Positions 52,534-63,156 are shown, counted from the first letter of the stretch. The stretch: DNA of 64,000 nt from Macrococcus carouselicus (GCF_004359515.1 NZ_SCWD01000001.1:372001-436000), one strand, 5' to 3'. The notes: generated by a model from the letters alone, not told the origin. Translations and numbers: made by a program.

Positions 52534-52539
52534 ATGTGA
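52534..52539 (+). promoter_or_regulatory. Start-stop ATGTGA overlapping the rsgA GTG start
   Basis: ATG at 52534 is followed at once by TGA in its frame, and the last G of that ATG is the first base of the rsgA GTG codon. The GAGGTG site at 52525-52530 serves both. Initiation on the ATG would give a minimal one-codon frame that competes with rsgA. Confidence 0.4.
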
Positions 52540-53408
52540 GAGAAGGATTAATATATAAGGCGTTAAGCGGGTTTTATTATGTAGAGAGTGAAGGCATGAG
52601 TTTTCAGTGCCGGGCACGCGGTGTGTTCAGAAAGAGAGGCTTGACGCCGCTTGTCGGTGACCGTGTCAGATTTCAGATTGAAAACGAGACGGATGGCTAT
52701 ATCACAGAACTGCTGCCAAGAAAAAATGAGCTGGTCCGGCCGCCTGTCGCAAACATCGATCAGGTGCTGGTCGTCATGAGCGCGAAGGAACCTGAATTCA
52801 GTCTGAACCTGATTGATAAGTTTCTGGTGATTGTGGAGAGCTACGACATCACACCGAGCCTCGTCGTCACTAAGAAGGATCTGCTGACCCCTGACGAAAT
52901 CAGCTTCCTGGAGAATAAACTGGATTACTATCGGTCTATCGGTTATCAGACTCACTTGATCTCCAACCTTGAGGATCAGCGGGTGATGCTGGATACACTG
53001 GTAACCGGTATCAATGTCCTGAGCGGTCAATCGGGTGTCGGCAAGTCGTCACTCATCAATGCGGCCAGGCCCGATATGAACCTTGAGACAGGTGTCATCT
53101 CGAATGCGCTGAACCGCGGGAAGCATACGACCCGTCACGTCGAACTGATCAGAAACGGCAAGGCCTATATTGCTGATACACCCGGCTTCAGTTCGCTTGA
53201 ATATGCGCATATCGATAAGTATATGCTGAAGAACTGTTTCCCTGAGTTTGTGGCCGTCGAGCAGAACTGTAAGTATCGTGAATGCCTGCATGTCAATGAA
53301 CCGAAGTGTGCGGTCAAAGAAGCGGTGGGTGACACGATTCTTGAGACACGCTACGACCATTATCTGCAGATGATGAACGAAATTGAGACGAGAAAGGTGA
53401 GATACTGA
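52536..53408 (+). CDS. rsgA: Ribosome small-subunit-dependent GTPase RsgA
   Basis: Circularly permuted GTPase that checks 30S maturation; 290 aa. An OB-fold (about residues 1-65) precedes the GTPase, in which the TKKD motif comes before the P-loop GQSGVGKSSLIN and DTPGFSS. A C-terminal zinc site uses CKYRECLHVNEPKC. The start is GTG, since the overlapping ATG is out of frame. Its stop shares one base with rpe. In staphylococci it directly follows prkC. Confidence 0.96.
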   Translation: MREGLIYKALSGFYYVESEGMSFQCRARGVFRKRGLTPLVGDRVRFQIENETDGYITELLPRKNELVRPPVANIDQVLVVMSAKEPEFSLNLIDKFLVIVESYDITPSLVVTKKDLLTPDEISFLENKLDYYRSIGYQTHLISNLEDQRVMLDTLVTGINVLSGQSGVGKSSLINAARPDMNLETGVISNALNRGKHTTRHVELIRNGKAYIADTPGFSSLEYAHIDKYMLKNCFPEFVAVEQNCKYRECLHVNEPKCAVKEAVGDTILETRYDHYLQMMNEIETRKVRY

Positions 53409-54052
53409 TGAAAATTGCACCGAGCCTGTTATCATGTGATTTTACGGAGCTGAAAGAAGAAGTAAGGAAACTGGAAGCAGCAGGTGTGGATTATCTCCAC
53501 TTTGATGTGATGGATGGTCGATTCGTGCCGAATATATCATTCGGGCTGCCGGTCCTGCAGCAGTTACGAAAGATAACGGACCTGACGATCGACAGCCATC
53601 TGATGATAGAGGAACCTGAGAAATATGTGGAGGCCTTCGCGGAAGCGGGTAGCGATATCATCACCGTACACGTGGAATCAACGCGGCATCTGCATCGTGT
53701 CATCCAGCAGATCAGATCGACCGGCAGAAAAGCGGGCGTCACGCTCAACCCCGGCACAAATATCCAGCAGCTGATACCAGTTCTGAGCGATGTTGATCTC
53801 GTACTGGTCATGACGGTCAATCCGGGATTCGGCGGGCAGTCATTTATCGCGAAGATGGTGGATAAAATCAAGTTTTTGGATAACTACAGAACGCAGCACA
53901 AGCTGAATTTCGAAGTCGAAGTGGACGGCGGCGTCAATAGTGAGACGGCAGTCTTATGCCGGGCAGCTGGCGCAGATGTGCTGGTTGCGGGCTCCTACTT
54001 CTTCAAACATACTGATTATGCTGAACCGACAGCAATCTTAAGAGGTGAATAA
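53408..54052 (+). CDS. rpe: Ribulose-phosphate 3-epimerase
   Basis: Pentose-phosphate enzyme, a TIM barrel of 214 aa. Family motifs are LHFDVMDGRFVPNISFG (residues 31-47), DSHLMIEEPEKY, MTVNPGFGGQSF and EVDGGVNSETA with its metal-binding aspartate. It has a one-base overlap with rsgA, and thiN starts 2 bases after its stop. Confidence 0.97.
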   Translation: MKIAPSLLSCDFTELKEEVRKLEAAGVDYLHFDVMDGRFVPNISFGLPVLQQLRKITDLTIDSHLMIEEPEKYVEAFAEAGSDIITVHVESTRHLHRVIQQIRSTGRKAGVTLNPGTNIQQLIPVLSDVDLVLVMTVNPGFGGQSFIAKMVDKIKFLDNYRTQHKLNFEVEVDGGVNSETAVLCRAAGADVLVAGSYFFKHTDYAEPTAILRGE

Positions 54053-54054
54053 CG

Positions 54055-54693
54055 ATGGACCTACACTTATTATGCACATCACATCAGTTTAATACGGATA
54101 AGCTGGAGGTTCTCCGCGATGCAGACTGGATCGGTATCGATTACGGCACACTGATGCTTGTCGAAGCAGGTATCACGCCGATTGCGGCATTCGGTGATTT
54201 TGACTCTCTGACGCCAGAAGAACTGGAAAGAATTCAGTCGACCCTTGAAGTGGATGTCCTGCCTGCAGAAAAAAATGAGACGGACCTTGAAGTGGGGGTG
54301 CAGTATGCGCTGACACTCGACTATGACCGGGTCTTTATCCACGGTGCGACAGGCGGCCGGATGGATCATTTTCTCGGCAACCTGCAGACTTTGCTGAATG
54401 AGGATATCCTGTTGTCACCGATGGAATTCTATATCGTGGATGAGATGAATATCATTCAGGTGCTGCCGACGGGTACCCATATTATTGCCAGGAATGCTGA
54501 AATGAAATATGTCTCGTTCATTCCAGTAGAAGCGGGTGTCATCCTGACGATTGAAGACCTGAAGTATACGCTGCCGAGAACGCAGCTTGCGATGGGAACG
54601 ACCCGTACGGTCTCAAATGAATTCGTGACAGACCGGGCAGAAGTGACCGTTGAGAACGGCATGGTCTACATGATTCAGAGTAAAGACGCATAA
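54055..54693 (+). CDS. thiN: Thiamine pyrophosphokinase
   Basis: Makes thiamine diphosphate from thiamine and ATP; 212 aa. The catalytic GDFDSLTPEE motif (about residues 43-52), the NETDLEVGVQYAL segment and GATGGRMDHFLGN mark the family. It is the last gene of the rsgA-rpe-thiN unit. Confidence 0.95.
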   Translation: MDLHLLCTSHQFNTDKLEVLRDADWIGIDYGTLMLVEAGITPIAAFGDFDSLTPEELERIQSTLEVDVLPAEKNETDLEVGVQYALTLDYDRVFIHGATGGRMDHFLGNLQTLLNEDILLSPMEFYIVDEMNIIQVLPTGTHIIARNAEMKYVSFIPVEAGVILTIEDLKYTLPRTQLAMGTTRTVSNEFVTDRAEVTVENGMVYMIQSKDA

Positions 54694-54728
54694 AAAAAAG
54701 ACCTTCCACACAAAGGTCTTTTTTTTGT
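54692..54728. terminator. Bidirectional terminator between thiN and rpmB
   Basis: AAAAAAAGACCTT pairs with AAGGTCTTTTTTT-type sequence around CCACACA, and serves convergent genes. Confidence 0.85.
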
Positions 54729-54741
54729 ATCTATATATTCA

Positions 54742-54930
54742 TTAAACGCGAGTGACTTTACCTGATTTAAGTGCACGGGCAGAAACCCATACACGTTTAG
54801 GTTTACCGTCAACAAGGATTCTAACTTTCTGTAAGTTAGCGTTCCAGCGACGTTTGTTCGCATTAAGAGCGTGTGAACGGTTATTACCCGTCACAGCTTT
54901 ACGACCCGTAACGTGACATACTTTAGCCAT
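54742..54930 (-). CDS. rpmB: 50S ribosomal protein L28
   Basis: 62-aa basic protein beginning [20 protein letters not shown], the L28 signature, and ending SGKVTRV. AAAGGAGGAAATAAC before the ATG fixes the start; an upstream extension of the frame has no site. It is in the usual position, divergent from yloU. Confidence 0.97.
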   Translation of the reverse strand: MAKVCHVTGRKAVTGNNRSHALNANKRRWNANLQKVRILVDGKPKRVWVSARALKSGKVTRV

Positions 54931-55040
54931 GTTATTTCCTCCTTTAATGACATATAGAGATACACTTATCTTTCCACACCATAGTAATTTAACACAATGA
55001 TGAGAGAAATGCAAATCATTTTTCAGGTCATTCTAATAAG

Positions 55041-55070
55041 TTGTCACTTTCGCTACAATGCTTGTATATT
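55041..55070 (+). promoter_or_regulatory. Candidate promoter of yloU-fakA
   Basis: TTGTCA (55041-55046), an 18-base spacer and TATATT (55065-55070) lie in the 195-base divergent gap with rpmB. An alternative pair, TTCTAA with TACAAT (55031-55059), overlaps it. Confidence 0.45.
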
Positions 55071-55125
55071 ATTCTGTTTATTGCGTATAATAACATGATG
55101 AATCAATTAATGGAGGAGGTTTATT

Positions 55126-55500
55126 ATGACTTTAGAAATTAATAATGAATTCGGCAGCATCGACATTTCAAATGATGTCATCGCGATCATTGCAGGTGGA
55201 GCCGCTGTTGAGTGCTATGGTATCATTGGTATGGCGAGTAAACACCAGGTAAGAGATAATATCGCTGATATCTTAAGAAGAGATAATTATTCAAAAGGCG
55301 TAATCGTCACGCAGAGTGACGGGACACTTGATGTCGACATGTATATCATCGTGGCTTACGGCACGAAAATCTCTGAGATTGCAAGCAACGTTCAGAGCGT
55401 TGTCAAATATACGTTAGAGAAAACATTAAACTTAAAAATAAATTCAGTGAATATTTATATCCAGGGTGTTCGTGTCATTAAACTGGATGAGGAAGAATAA
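55126..55500 (+). CDS. yloU: Asp23/YloU family protein
   Basis: 124-aa Asp23-like protein, cytosolic. It has the [15 protein letters not shown] core and the [26 protein letters not shown]-terminal block. The family is linked to envelope stress, and this member always accompanies fakA. A strong GGAGGAGGTTTATT precedes the ATG. fakA follows after 14 bases. Confidence 0.92.
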   Translation: MTLEINNEFGSIDISNDVIAIIAGGAAVECYGIIGMASKHQVRDNIADILRRDNYSKGVIVTQSDGTLDVDMYIIVAYGTKISEIASNVQSVVKYTLEKTLNLKINSVNIYIQGVRVIKLDEEE

Positions 55501-55514
55501 GGAGGATCATTGGA

Positions 55515-57152
55515 ATGAACAAAATAGATGGCAAGCTATTTGCTGAAATGATTGCTGCGGGGGCAAATAACTTATCACAGAATGCAGAGTATGTTGATTC
55601 TCTGAATGTCTTCCCGGTACCGGATGGTGATACGGGGACGAATATGAATCTGTCGATGTCGTCAGGTGCAAAAGAAACAAAGGCGCATGTTGAGGCGCAT
55701 ATCGGTAACGTCGGCAAAGCGTTCTCTAAAGGACTGTTAATGGGTGCGCGCGGTAATTCCGGCGTAATTCTGTCACAGCTGTTCCGAGGTTTCTCCAAAT
55801 CAGTTGAAAACTATGACGAGATTGATGCGAAGCGATTCGCAAAAGCCTTTGATTCTGGTGTCAAAACGGCGTATAAGGCGGTTATGAAACCGGTTGAAGG
55901 AACAATCCTGACTGTCGCACGTGAGGCGAGTGCATATGCGAGCGAAGTCGCGCAGTCGACTGATGATGTGATCACAGTAATGGAAGCAATCGTTGAAGCG
56001 GGGAATGCCTCACTGCAGCGTACACCGGACCTGCTGCCGGTTCTAAAAGAGGTCGGAGTAGTGGATAGCGGCGGACAGGGTCTTGTCTATGTCTACGAAG
56101 GATTCCTTGCGGTAATGAAAGGTGAGAAGATCGCTGAACCCGTCAATGTGAAGATGGATGATTCATTCATCAATGACGATCATGATTTCGGTGATGTCGT
56201 CAAGACTGAGGATATTGTGCCTGGTTTCTGTACGGAATTTATGGTGCGTTTCAAACCGGGCATGAAGTCTTTCAATGAAGATGACTTCAGAAATGATATG
56301 TCTGAATTCGGTGATTCACTGCTTGTTATCTCCGATGATGAGATCGTCAAGACACATGTTCATTCAGAAACACCGGGGGAAGCCCTAACTTACGCGAGCC
56401 AGTACGGTGAAATCATCAAGATCAAAGTGGAGAATATGCGTGAGCAGCACCGCGAAGTCCTGCGTAAACGTGGCAATAAGCAGCAGGCGAAAGAAGTAGA
56501 AAAAGCAGTTATCACGATTTCAATGGGCGATGGAATCACCAAACTCTTTGAATCTATCGGCGCCACGCATATCATCAGCGGGGGCCAGACGATGAACCCT
56601 TCAACTGAAGATATCGTTAAAGTCATTGAATCCTCTAAATGTAAGGAAGCCATCATTCTGCCGAATAATAAGAACATCATCATGGCAGCGGAACAGGCAG
56701 CCTCAGTCGTGAATATCCCCGTCATCGTCATTCCGACGAAGACCATTCCGCAGGGGATGACAGCACTACTGAGTTATACGCCTGAAGCTGAACTGAGTGA
56801 CAACAAAGAAGAGATGACTGAAGCGATTCAGCATGTGAAGTCTGGTTCTGTGACTTATGCGGTCCGGGATACATCTATTGAAGGTGTTGAGATTGAAAAA
56901 GGGGCGTATATGGGACTCTTCGAAAGCAAGATCAAAGTCTCTGACCGTGACCAGCTGACAGTCTGCACTTCTTTACTGGATGCGATGATTGACGAAGACA
57001 GCGAAATTGTGACCATCATCGCCGGTGAGGAAGCAGATGCCCAGCAGGTGGAGACACTGACCGCTTATCTTGAAGAGCATTACGAAGATGTAGAAGTAGA
57101 AGTACAGGAAGGGCAACAACCGATCTACAGTTTTATCTTCGCTGTAGAATAA
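55515..57152 (+). CDS. fakA: Fatty-acid kinase catalytic subunit FakA (DhaL/Dak domain)
   Basis: Phosphorylates fatty acids presented by FakB so that PlsX/PlsY can use them; 545 aa. The N-terminal DhaL-type ATP domain has [20 protein letters not shown] (about residues 31-50) and [14 protein letters not shown] middle domain is followed by a FakB-like C-terminal region. No fakB lies in the window. It is functionally tied to plsX further downstream. Confidence 0.94.
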   Translation: MNKIDGKLFAEMIAAGANNLSQNAEYVDSLNVFPVPDGDTGTNMNLSMSSGAKETKAHVEAHIGNVGKAFSKGLLMGARGNSGVILSQLFRGFSKSVENYDEIDAKRFAKAFDSGVKTAYKAVMKPVEGTILTVAREASAYASEVAQSTDDVITVMEAIVEAGNASLQRTPDLLPVLKEVGVVDSGGQGLVYVYEGFLAVMKGEKIAEPVNVKMDDSFINDDHDFGDVVKTEDIVPGFCTEFMVRFKPGMKSFNEDDFRNDMSEFGDSLLVISDDEIVKTHVHSETPGEALTYASQYGEIIKIKVENMREQHREVLRKRGNKQQAKEVEKAVITISMGDGITKLFESIGATHIISGGQTMNPSTEDIVKVIESSKCKEAIILPNNKNIIMAAEQAASVVNIPVIVIPTKTIPQGMTALLSYTPEAELSDNKEEMTEAIQHVKSGSVTYAVRDTSIEGVEIEKGAYMGLFESKIKVSDRDQLTVCTSLLDAMIDEDSEIVTIIAGEEADAQQVETLTAYLEEHYEDVEVEVQEGQQPIYSFIFAVE

Positions 57153-57156
57153 TCCT

Positions 57157-57190
57157 AGCGCTGTTTCGATCTGAAACAGCGCTATTATAC
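57157..57190 (+). terminator. Probable terminator between fakA and recG
   Basis: AGCGCTGTTTC pairs with GAAACAGCGCT over 5 bases, but the following ATTATACTATTT is a poor T tract. Partial read-through into recG is likely. Confidence 0.6.
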
Positions 57191-57208
57191 TATTTAAAGA
57201 GGGATGGC

Positions 57209-59245
57209 ATGAACAGACAGCATTTAATAGAAACAGAGCAGCCGCTCACGGAGCTGAAAGGGGTCGGGCCACAGACCGTGCTCAAGCTGAATGATCTCGG
57301 GCTCTTCACGATGAGCGATATCATCCTGCATCTGCCGTATCGCTATGAGGATGAGACGGTCGTCAATATCAACGATGCGACTGACGGTGAGAAGATAACG
57401 GTCAGCGGTGAGATATACAGTACGCCCCGGATCAGCTACTTCGGCCGCAGTAAATCCAAGATTATGTTCCATATGCTCGTCGATGGCGTGGCGATACGTG
57501 TGGAATATTTCAACCAGCCTTATCTCAAGCACCAGGTGGTCATGGGGGAGACGGCGACAGTGACCGGCAAATGGCAGCGTTCAAAACAGATCATCCAGGG
57601 AGTGAAGTTCCATAAGGAGGTCAGTTCTGACGACATCGCCCTCGTACCGCAGTACAGTCTGAAAGGGCTGATCAAGCCGCGTCAGTTCCAGAAGTTCGTC
57701 GAGCAGGCCATGCAGTCTACAGAAATCACGCCGATGATTCCGAAGTATCTGGCTGATAAGTATAAGCTCTGGGATCTGAAGGAGTCACTGGAAGTGCTGC
57801 ATTTTCCAGCTGATCCGCATGCGCTCAGACAGGCGAAGCGGACATTCGCTTTCTGTGAGCTCTTCTTATTTCAGCTGAAGATGTGTATGCTGAACCAGAC
57901 CGAACATCAGGCCGGCCTTGCTGTCAGTATCGATTATGATATCGATGCGGTCAAAGCATTCATAGAGACGCTGCCGTTCGAACTGACGGCTGCCCAGAAG
58001 CAGGTGGTCAATGAGATATTCCGGGACATCAAGCTGCCGATGCGTATGAACCGTCTTCTGCAGGGCGATGTGGGTTCCGGTAAGACAGTCGTCGCGGCCA
58101 TTGCAATGTATGCGCTGAAGACAGCAGGCTACCAGAGTGCCCTGATGGTACCGACCGAGATTCTGGCAGAGCAGCATGCTGAAAGTCTGGCCGGTCTCTA
58201 CGGTAATCAGGTCCGGGTAGCCCTTCTGACCAGTTCAGTGAAAGGGAAAAGACGCCGGCTGTTACTGGAGCAGCTTGCCGCCGGTGAAATTGATATCATG
58301 GTCGGTACGCATGCCCTGATACAGGAGGAGGTCATCTTCCATCAGCTTGGGCTTGTGATTACAGATGAGCAGCATCGCTTCGGCGTCAACCAGCGCAAAA
58401 GACTGCGCGAGAAAGGTGACGATGCGAATGTGCTGTTCATGACGGCGACACCGATTCCGAGAACGCTTGCTATATCAGTCTTCGGTGAAATGGATGTCTC
58501 CAGCATCAAGGAGCTGCCGAAAGGGCGTAAACCGATTGAGACGAGCTGGGCGAAGCATGAAGAGATGGGCACCGTACTGGCAAAGACTAAAGGGGAGATC
58601 ACGAAAGGGCGCCAGGCTTATGTCATCTGTCCTTTGATTGAAGCATCTGAAAAGCTCGATGTTCAGAATGCGGTGGAAGTATATGAGACATTCAAGGCTC
58701 ACTTCGGTGAACGTGTCGGACTTCTCCATGGGCGTATGTCCTCAGAAGACAAAGATCATGTGATGGAGCAGTTCAGCAGCCATGAACTGGATGTTCTCGT
58801 CTCAACGACAGTCGTTGAAGTGGGTGTCAACGTACCGAATGCGACGATGATGATCATCATCGATGCGGAACGTTTCGGCTTATCGACACTGCATCAGCTG
58901 AGAGGACGGGTCGGCCGAAGCGCCCATCAGAGTTACTGTATCCTGATCAGCGGCCCATCAACGGAAAGTGGCATCGAACGGATGCAGATCATGTGTCAGA
59001 CGACGGACGGGTTCCTGTTATCGGAGAAAGACCTTGAGATGCGTGGACCCGGAGACTTCTTCGGCGTCAAGCAGAGTGGTCTGCCGGACTTCAAGGTGGC
59101 GAATATCGTTGAGGATTATCGCATGCTTGAAGTCGCACGGGACGAGGCCAGTGAAATCATATTAAGCGGGAAAATTGATGAGCCGGAGAATATCTGGCTG
59201 AAAAAGCGTATGCTGCTTGAAGTCAGCACGCTTGAAATCGATTAA
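57209..59245 (+). CDS. recG: ATP-dependent DNA helicase RecG
   Basis: Branch-migration helicase for stalled forks and Holliday junctions; 678 aa. A wedge OB-domain (about 55-150) precedes helicase motifs: [15 protein letters not shown] (Walker A), TDEQHRFG (Walker B), [13 protein letters not shown] and the late [13 protein letters not shown]. The ending [19 protein letters not shown] matches the RecG tail. srtA begins 11 bases later with AAGGAGTGGAGCG. Confidence 0.97.
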   Translation: MNRQHLIETEQPLTELKGVGPQTVLKLNDLGLFTMSDIILHLPYRYEDETVVNINDATDGEKITVSGEIYSTPRISYFGRSKSKIMFHMLVDGVAIRVEYFNQPYLKHQVVMGETATVTGKWQRSKQIIQGVKFHKEVSSDDIALVPQYSLKGLIKPRQFQKFVEQAMQSTEITPMIPKYLADKYKLWDLKESLEVLHFPADPHALRQAKRTFAFCELFLFQLKMCMLNQTEHQAGLAVSIDYDIDAVKAFIETLPFELTAAQKQVVNEIFRDIKLPMRMNRLLQGDVGSGKTVVAAIAMYALKTAGYQSALMVPTEILAEQHAESLAGLYGNQVRVALLTSSVKGKRRRLLLEQLAAGEIDIMVGTHALIQEEVIFHQLGLVITDEQHRFGVNQRKRLREKGDDANVLFMTATPIPRTLAISVFGEMDVSSIKELPKGRKPIETSWAKHEEMGTVLAKTKGEITKGRQAYVICPLIEASEKLDVQNAVEVYETFKAHFGERVGLLHGRMSSEDKDHVMEQFSSHELDVLVSTTVVEVGVNVPNATMMIIIDAERFGLSTLHQLRGRVGRSAHQSYCILISGPSTESGIERMQIMCQTTDGFLLSEKDLEMRGPGDFFGVKQSGLPDFKVANIVEDYRMLEVARDEASEIILSGKIDEPENIWLKKRMLLEVSTLEID

Positions 59246-59256
59246 GGAGTGGAGCG

Positions 59257-59877
59257 ATGAGAATCATCTTAAGATTACTGGGCGTCCTGTTGATCCTGGC
59301 AGCTGCCGTGCTGTTCTTCTGGCAGGATATCCGGGCGTATATGACAGACCAGGTGAATGCAAAGGTTATTCAGGCTTACGAAAAGAAAGAGGAGACACCG
59401 ACAGTCAATGAGCTGGAGAAGTGGATCACAAAGACGGAACCTGATAAGCTGCAGCTGAAGGACGATATGCTCGGCTACCTGAAGATTCCGGCAGCAGATA
59501 TCAATGAACCCCTGCTGAACGGTCCGGCCACGCAGGCCAACTTGAAGAACGGTGTCTCGCTTGTGGAGGCCGGTGAGGAGCTGACCGAGCAGAATATAGC
59601 GATTGCAGGTCACCGGGTGGAGGGCGCAGGCATCAGATTCAATTATCTGGACCGCGCGAAAAAAGGGGATATCGTCACGCTTGTCACTAGAAGCGGTGCG
59701 CAAGATTATAAGATCTATGATATCTTCACTGTCAATCCGTCACAGGTGGACGTTTTACGTGAGCAGCAAGGAAAGCCGCAGGAGCTGACACTGATTACCT
59801 GTGAAAGCTATAATCCCGAGACCTTACTTTTTGAAGAAAGAATGATTGTAAAAGCCAGAATCCTAAAAGCAGGATAA
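59257..59877 (+). CDS. srtA: Class A sortase (SrtA)
   Basis: Membrane-anchored transpeptidase that joins LPXTG proteins to the cell wall; 206 aa, the same length as S. aureus SrtA. An N-terminal anchor (about 5-23) is followed by the sortase barrel: IPAADINEPLLNGPAT, IAIAGHR with H119, LTLITCESYN with C182, and FEERMIVKA with R195, the complete catalytic triad. It sits between recG and fapR, which are adjacent in staphylococci, and is likely transcribed with recG. No LPXTG substrate is in the window. Confidence 0.95.
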   Translation: MRIILRLLGVLLILAAAVLFFWQDIRAYMTDQVNAKVIQAYEKKEETPTVNELEKWITKTEPDKLQLKDDMLGYLKIPAADINEPLLNGPATQANLKNGVSLVEAGEELTEQNIAIAGHRVEGAGIRFNYLDRAKKGDIVTLVTRSGAQDYKIYDIFTVNPSQVDVLREQQGKPQELTLITCESYNPETLLFEERMIVKARILKAG

Positions 59878-59903
59878 GTGTCAAAAAGGGCGCTTTTTAG
59901 TTA

Positions 59904-59932
59904 TTGATTAACAAGACACAAGGTTGTATGAT
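59904..59932 (+). promoter_or_regulatory. Promoter of the fapR operon
   Basis: TTGATT (59904-59909), a 17-base spacer and TATGAT (59927-59932). The start site would fall at about 59939, inside the FapR box. Confidence 0.7.
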
Positions 59933-59939
59933 AAACTAG

Positions 59940-59956
59940 TTAGTACCAACTACTAA
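59940..59956. promoter_or_regulatory. FapR operator (malonyl-CoA-responsive)
   Basis: TTAGTACCAACTACTAA closely matches the known FapR box (TTAGTA-N5-TACTAA). It covers the expected transcription start of its own operon. FapR bound here blocks transcription until malonyl-CoA releases it. Confidence 0.92.
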
Positions 59957-59970
59957 AAGGATGTACTAGG

Positions 59971-60540
59971 ATGAAGAAGTTGATTAAAAATGATCGGCAG
60001 CTGCAGCTGGCAGCTAAGCTGCGGGAGAATCCGTTTCTGACTGATGAAGATCTAAGTGATTTATTCAACGTCAGCATCCAGACGATTCGCCTGGACCGTC
60101 TGGAACAGAATATACCCGAGCTGCGTGAGCGTATACGTGATGTCGCAGCACAGAACCATGATGAAGTGAAGGCGCTGCCGCTTGATGAGGTCATCGGTGA
60201 GATCATCGAGCTGCAGCTGGATAAAGTGGCTATCTCGCTTCTTGAAATCAAGGAGGAGCACGTCTTTTATCGCAATAAGATCGCCCGTGGCCACTTCCTG
60301 TTCGCACAGGCGAACTCACTATGCGTTGCGCTGCTGGATGATGAACTGGCGCTGACCGTAAGCAGCGAAGTCAAGTTCATCAGACCGGTTAAGGAAGGTG
60401 ATAGAGTCGTGACGAAAGCTGTATTGAAAGAGAAACGAAAGAAACGTGCCACAATCGAAGTGACGAGCATGGTTCAGCAGCAGGAAGTCTTCAAAGGCAA
60501 GTTTGTAATGTATTATTTTGGTGAGGGGGAAGAAGCATGA
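59971..60540 (+). CDS. fapR: FapR, malonyl-CoA-sensing transcriptional repressor
   Basis: Global repressor of fatty-acid and phospholipid synthesis; 189 aa. An N-terminal helix-turn-helix ([21 protein letters not shown], in two parts at about residues 26-46) leads through a linker helix into a hot-dog ligand domain (about 75-185; [17 protein letters not shown]). It is autoregulated by the box just upstream. plsX overlaps by 4 bases. Confidence 0.96.
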   Translation: MKKLIKNDRQLQLAAKLRENPFLTDEDLSDLFNVSIQTIRLDRLEQNIPELRERIRDVAAQNHDEVKALPLDEVIGEIIELQLDKVAISLLEIKEEHVFYRNKIARGHFLFAQANSLCVALLDDELALTVSSEVKFIRPVKEGDRVVTKAVLKEKRKKRATIEVTSMVQQQEVFKGKFVMYYFGEGEEA

Positions 60541-61514
60541 TAAAAATAGCAGTCGACTTGATGGGTGGCGATAATGCACCTGAAATCGTCATAGATGGCG
60601 TCAGAATGTTGCTTGAAAAAGACGCGGATGTTGAGATTCTCCTGTTCGGAGACGAGAAATACAAGTTTGAACATGAGCGCGTGACTTTCCAGCACTGTAC
60701 GGAAGCGATCACGATGGAGGATGAACCGGTCCGTTCCATCCGCCGCAAGAAGGATGCATCTATGGTCCGCATGGCTGAAGCCGTCAAATATGGCGAGGCT
60801 GACGCCTGCGTTTCAGCGGGTAATACCGGTGCACTGATGTCAGCAGGCCTGTTTATTGTCGGTCGTCTGCCGGGTGTGGAACGTCCTGCTCTGGCACTGA
60901 CACTGCCGACAGTGGATGATAAAGGATTCGTCCTGCTCGATATGGGAGCGAATGCAGATGCAAAACCTGAACATCTTGAGCAGTATGCAGTGATGGGCAA
61001 TATCTATGCGAAGGCCATCCGTAAAATCGACAAGCCGACTATCGGGCTTCTCAACATCGGTACTGAGGACAAAAAAGGGAATGCGCTCACGCGTGAGGCT
61101 TTCACCTTGCTGTCTCAGCACAAGGCGCTGAACTTCATCGGTAACATTGAATCAAAAGGTCTGCTGTCATCAGTGGCAGATGTGGTGGTGACTGACGGCT
61201 ATACAGGCAATATGGTGCTGAAGACGCTGGAAGGTTCTGCTCATAACATCTTTAAGATGCTGAAAGCTGAAATGACCAAAAACACAAAGAATAAACTAGC
61301 GGCAGCTGTGCTGAATAAAGACCTGAAAAATATTAAGAACAAGATGGATTATTCAGAGTACGGCGGCGCGGTTCTCTTCGGTCTGAGCGGCATCGTGATC
61401 AAGGCCCATGGTTCATCGGACGGTGTTGCCTACTACAACGCGCTCCGCCAGGCAAAGGAATCGGTAAAAGAAAATGTCATCGCTGCGATGAGAGAAGAGA
61501 TTGCCCATGACTAA
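60537..61514 (+). CDS. plsX: Phosphate acyltransferase PlsX
   Basis: Converts acyl-ACP to acyl-phosphate for PlsY; 325 aa, peripheral membrane. The N-terminus [29 protein letters not shown] and the late [20 protein letters not shown] are the family blocks. It also exchanges acyl groups with the FakA product acyl-phosphate. It overlaps fapR by 4 and fabD by 8 bases. Confidence 0.97.
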   Translation: MIKIAVDLMGGDNAPEIVIDGVRMLLEKDADVEILLFGDEKYKFEHERVTFQHCTEAITMEDEPVRSIRRKKDASMVRMAEAVKYGEADACVSAGNTGALMSAGLFIVGRLPGVERPALALTLPTVDDKGFVLLDMGANADAKPEHLEQYAVMGNIYAKAIRKIDKPTIGLLNIGTEDKKGNALTREAFTLLSQHKALNFIGNIESKGLLSSVADVVVTDGYTGNMVLKTLEGSAHNIFKMLKAEMTKNTKNKLAAAVLNKDLKNIKNKMDYSEYGGAVLFGLSGIVIKAHGSSDGVAYYNALRQAKESVKENVIAAMREEIAHD

Positions 61515-62400
61515 ACGTGTACTGATGTTTCCGGGACAAGGCTCACAGAAGGTCGGCATGGCAGCAGATTTAACGGAACAGGTGCAGGAACTGACAGCGG
61601 GTCTGGCATTCGATGTGCCAGAAATTATGGCGCAGGACGAAGCCAGGCTGAACCTTACACAGTATACGCAGCCTGCGATCGTCAGTCACAGTGCAGCACT
61701 CTTCTCTGAATTCAGGGGTGACTTCGACTATACGATCGGTCATAGTTTAGGTGAATATGCCGCACTCGTCGCAAGCGGCGTACTGAAGCCTGAAGATGCA
61801 GTGAAGATTGTTGCCAAGCGCGGTGCGCTGATGGCCTCTGCATTTCCTGAAGGTGTCGGTTCCATGGCAGCTGTACTCGGCTTGACCTTGGAGGAAGTTG
61901 AAGCGATCTGTCATGAAATTTCGACTGAAGACGCTGTGATAGAACCTGCCAACATCAACTGTCCCGGACAGATTGTGGTCTCAGGCCATAAGACGAAGAT
62001 TGATGAGCTGGTGACAAACGGCAAGTCACTCGGTGCCAAACGGGTATTGCCTCTGAATGTCTCAGGACCGTTTCATTCATCAATGATGCAGGTGATTGCT
62101 GATGAGTTCAGTGACTATATCGATCAGTTTGACTTCAGTGATGCTAAGGTTCCGGTCATACAGAATGTGTCAGCCAGCCCTGAAACTGCAGCTGATACCA
62201 TCAAGGAGCAGCTGATCAGACAGCTGTATTCACCGGTCCGTTTTGAGCAGTCAGTCAGAAACCTGATGGATGCGGGCGTGTCAGAATTTGTTGAAGTCGG
62301 ACCCGGCAAGGTGCTGGGCGGATTAGTAAAAAAAATCAGCCGTGATGTGACAATCACGTCTATTGAAACACTGGAAGATATCGAAGGGTGGAATAAATAA
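61507..62400 (+). CDS. fabD: Malonyl-CoA:ACP transacylase
   Basis: Loads malonate onto ACP; 297 aa. [12 protein letters not shown] opens the protein, and the nucleophile serine is in [15 protein letters not shown]. The GPFHSSMM histidine and QNVSA follow. The ATG at 61507 (MTKRVLMF) is used; a TTG at 61501 would add two residues. One-base overlap with fabG (TAATG). Confidence 0.97.
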   Translation: MTKRVLMFPGQGSQKVGMAADLTEQVQELTAGLAFDVPEIMAQDEARLNLTQYTQPAIVSHSAALFSEFRGDFDYTIGHSLGEYAALVASGVLKPEDAVKIVAKRGALMASAFPEGVGSMAAVLGLTLEEVEAICHEISTEDAVIEPANINCPGQIVVSGHKTKIDELVTNGKSLGAKRVLPLNVSGPFHSSMMQVIADEFSDYIDQFDFSDAKVPVIQNVSASPETAADTIKEQLIRQLYSPVRFEQSVRNLMDAGVSEFVEVGPGKVLGGLVKKISRDVTITSIETLEDIEGWNK

Positions 62401-63134
62401 TGGCAACAGCTCTAGTAACAGGTGCATCGCGCGGTATTGGTCGCGCCATCGCACTGCAGCTCGCTGCAGATGGCTATGATATCGTTGTGAACTATGCAGG
62501 CAGCAAAGACAAAGCGGAGGAAGTCGTCTCCTTAATTGAAGAGTCAGGCCGTAAAGCCATCGCCGTTCAGGCGAATGTCTCTGATAAAGAAGCGGTCAAG
62601 ACGATGATCAATCAGGCGATTGAAACATTCGGCTCAATCGACGTCGTGATCAATAATGCCGGCATCACACGTGATAATCTGATGATGCGGATGAAGGAGA
62701 ACGAATGGCAGGACGTCATCGATACCAATCTGACAGGTGTCTTCAACGTTGTGCAGGGTGTCACGAGACAGCTCCTGAAGCAGCGTTCCGGTACAATCAT
62801 CAATATCTCAAGTATCGTCGGCTCAATCGGTAATGCGGGGCAGGCCAATTATGTCGCAGCTAAGGCAGGTGTCGAAGGGCTGACGAAGACCTTTGCCCGT
62901 GAGCTTGCTTCCCGGGGTATCACCGTCAATTCGATCGCACCCGGTTTTATCGTCTCCGATATGACGGATGAACTGAACGCAGATATCCAGGCGGCGATGA
63001 AGGCGCAGATTCCGCTGGCCAGGTTCGGGGAAGTAGCTGACATTGCACATGCTGCTAGCTTTTTAGCGTCTGATAAGGCAAAATATATTACAGGACAGAC
63101 CATTCATGTCAATGGCGGCATGTTCATGCAGTAA
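62400..63134 (+). CDS. fabG: 3-oxoacyl-ACP reductase
   Basis: NADPH-dependent short-chain dehydrogenase of the elongation cycle; 244 aa. The cofactor loop [12 protein letters not shown] is at residues 7-18, the [14 protein letters not shown] block is typical of FabG, and the triad is Ser in NISSIVGS with YVAAK. It ends with the HVNGGMFM tail. acpP follows after 22 bases. Confidence 0.97.
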   Translation: MATALVTGASRGIGRAIALQLAADGYDIVVNYAGSKDKAEEVVSLIEESGRKAIAVQANVSDKEAVKTMINQAIETFGSIDVVINNAGITRDNLMMRMKENEWQDVIDTNLTGVFNVVQGVTRQLLKQRSGTIINISSIVGSIGNAGQANYVAAKAGVEGLTKTFARELASRGITVNSIAPGFIVSDMTDELNADIQAAMKAQIPLARFGEVADIAHAASFLASDKAKYITGQTIHVNGGMFMQ

Positions 63135-63156
63135 TCATTTCAAGGAGGTGAAAACA

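Noticed and set aside
54931-55014. Extended L28 protein of 90 aa
   Set aside because: The extension has no ribosome-binding site, while AAAGGAGG lies directly before the ATG that gives a normal 62-aa L28.
59882-59900. AAAAAG/CTTTTT hairpin as a terminator after srtA
   Set aside because: The stem is short and AT-only with a GGCG loop and lacks a proper T run; too weak to call.
63106-63156. Extended acyl carrier protein start
   Set aside because: The extra residues are encoded within fabG in another frame, and the near-perfect ribosome-binding site points to the ATG at 63157.
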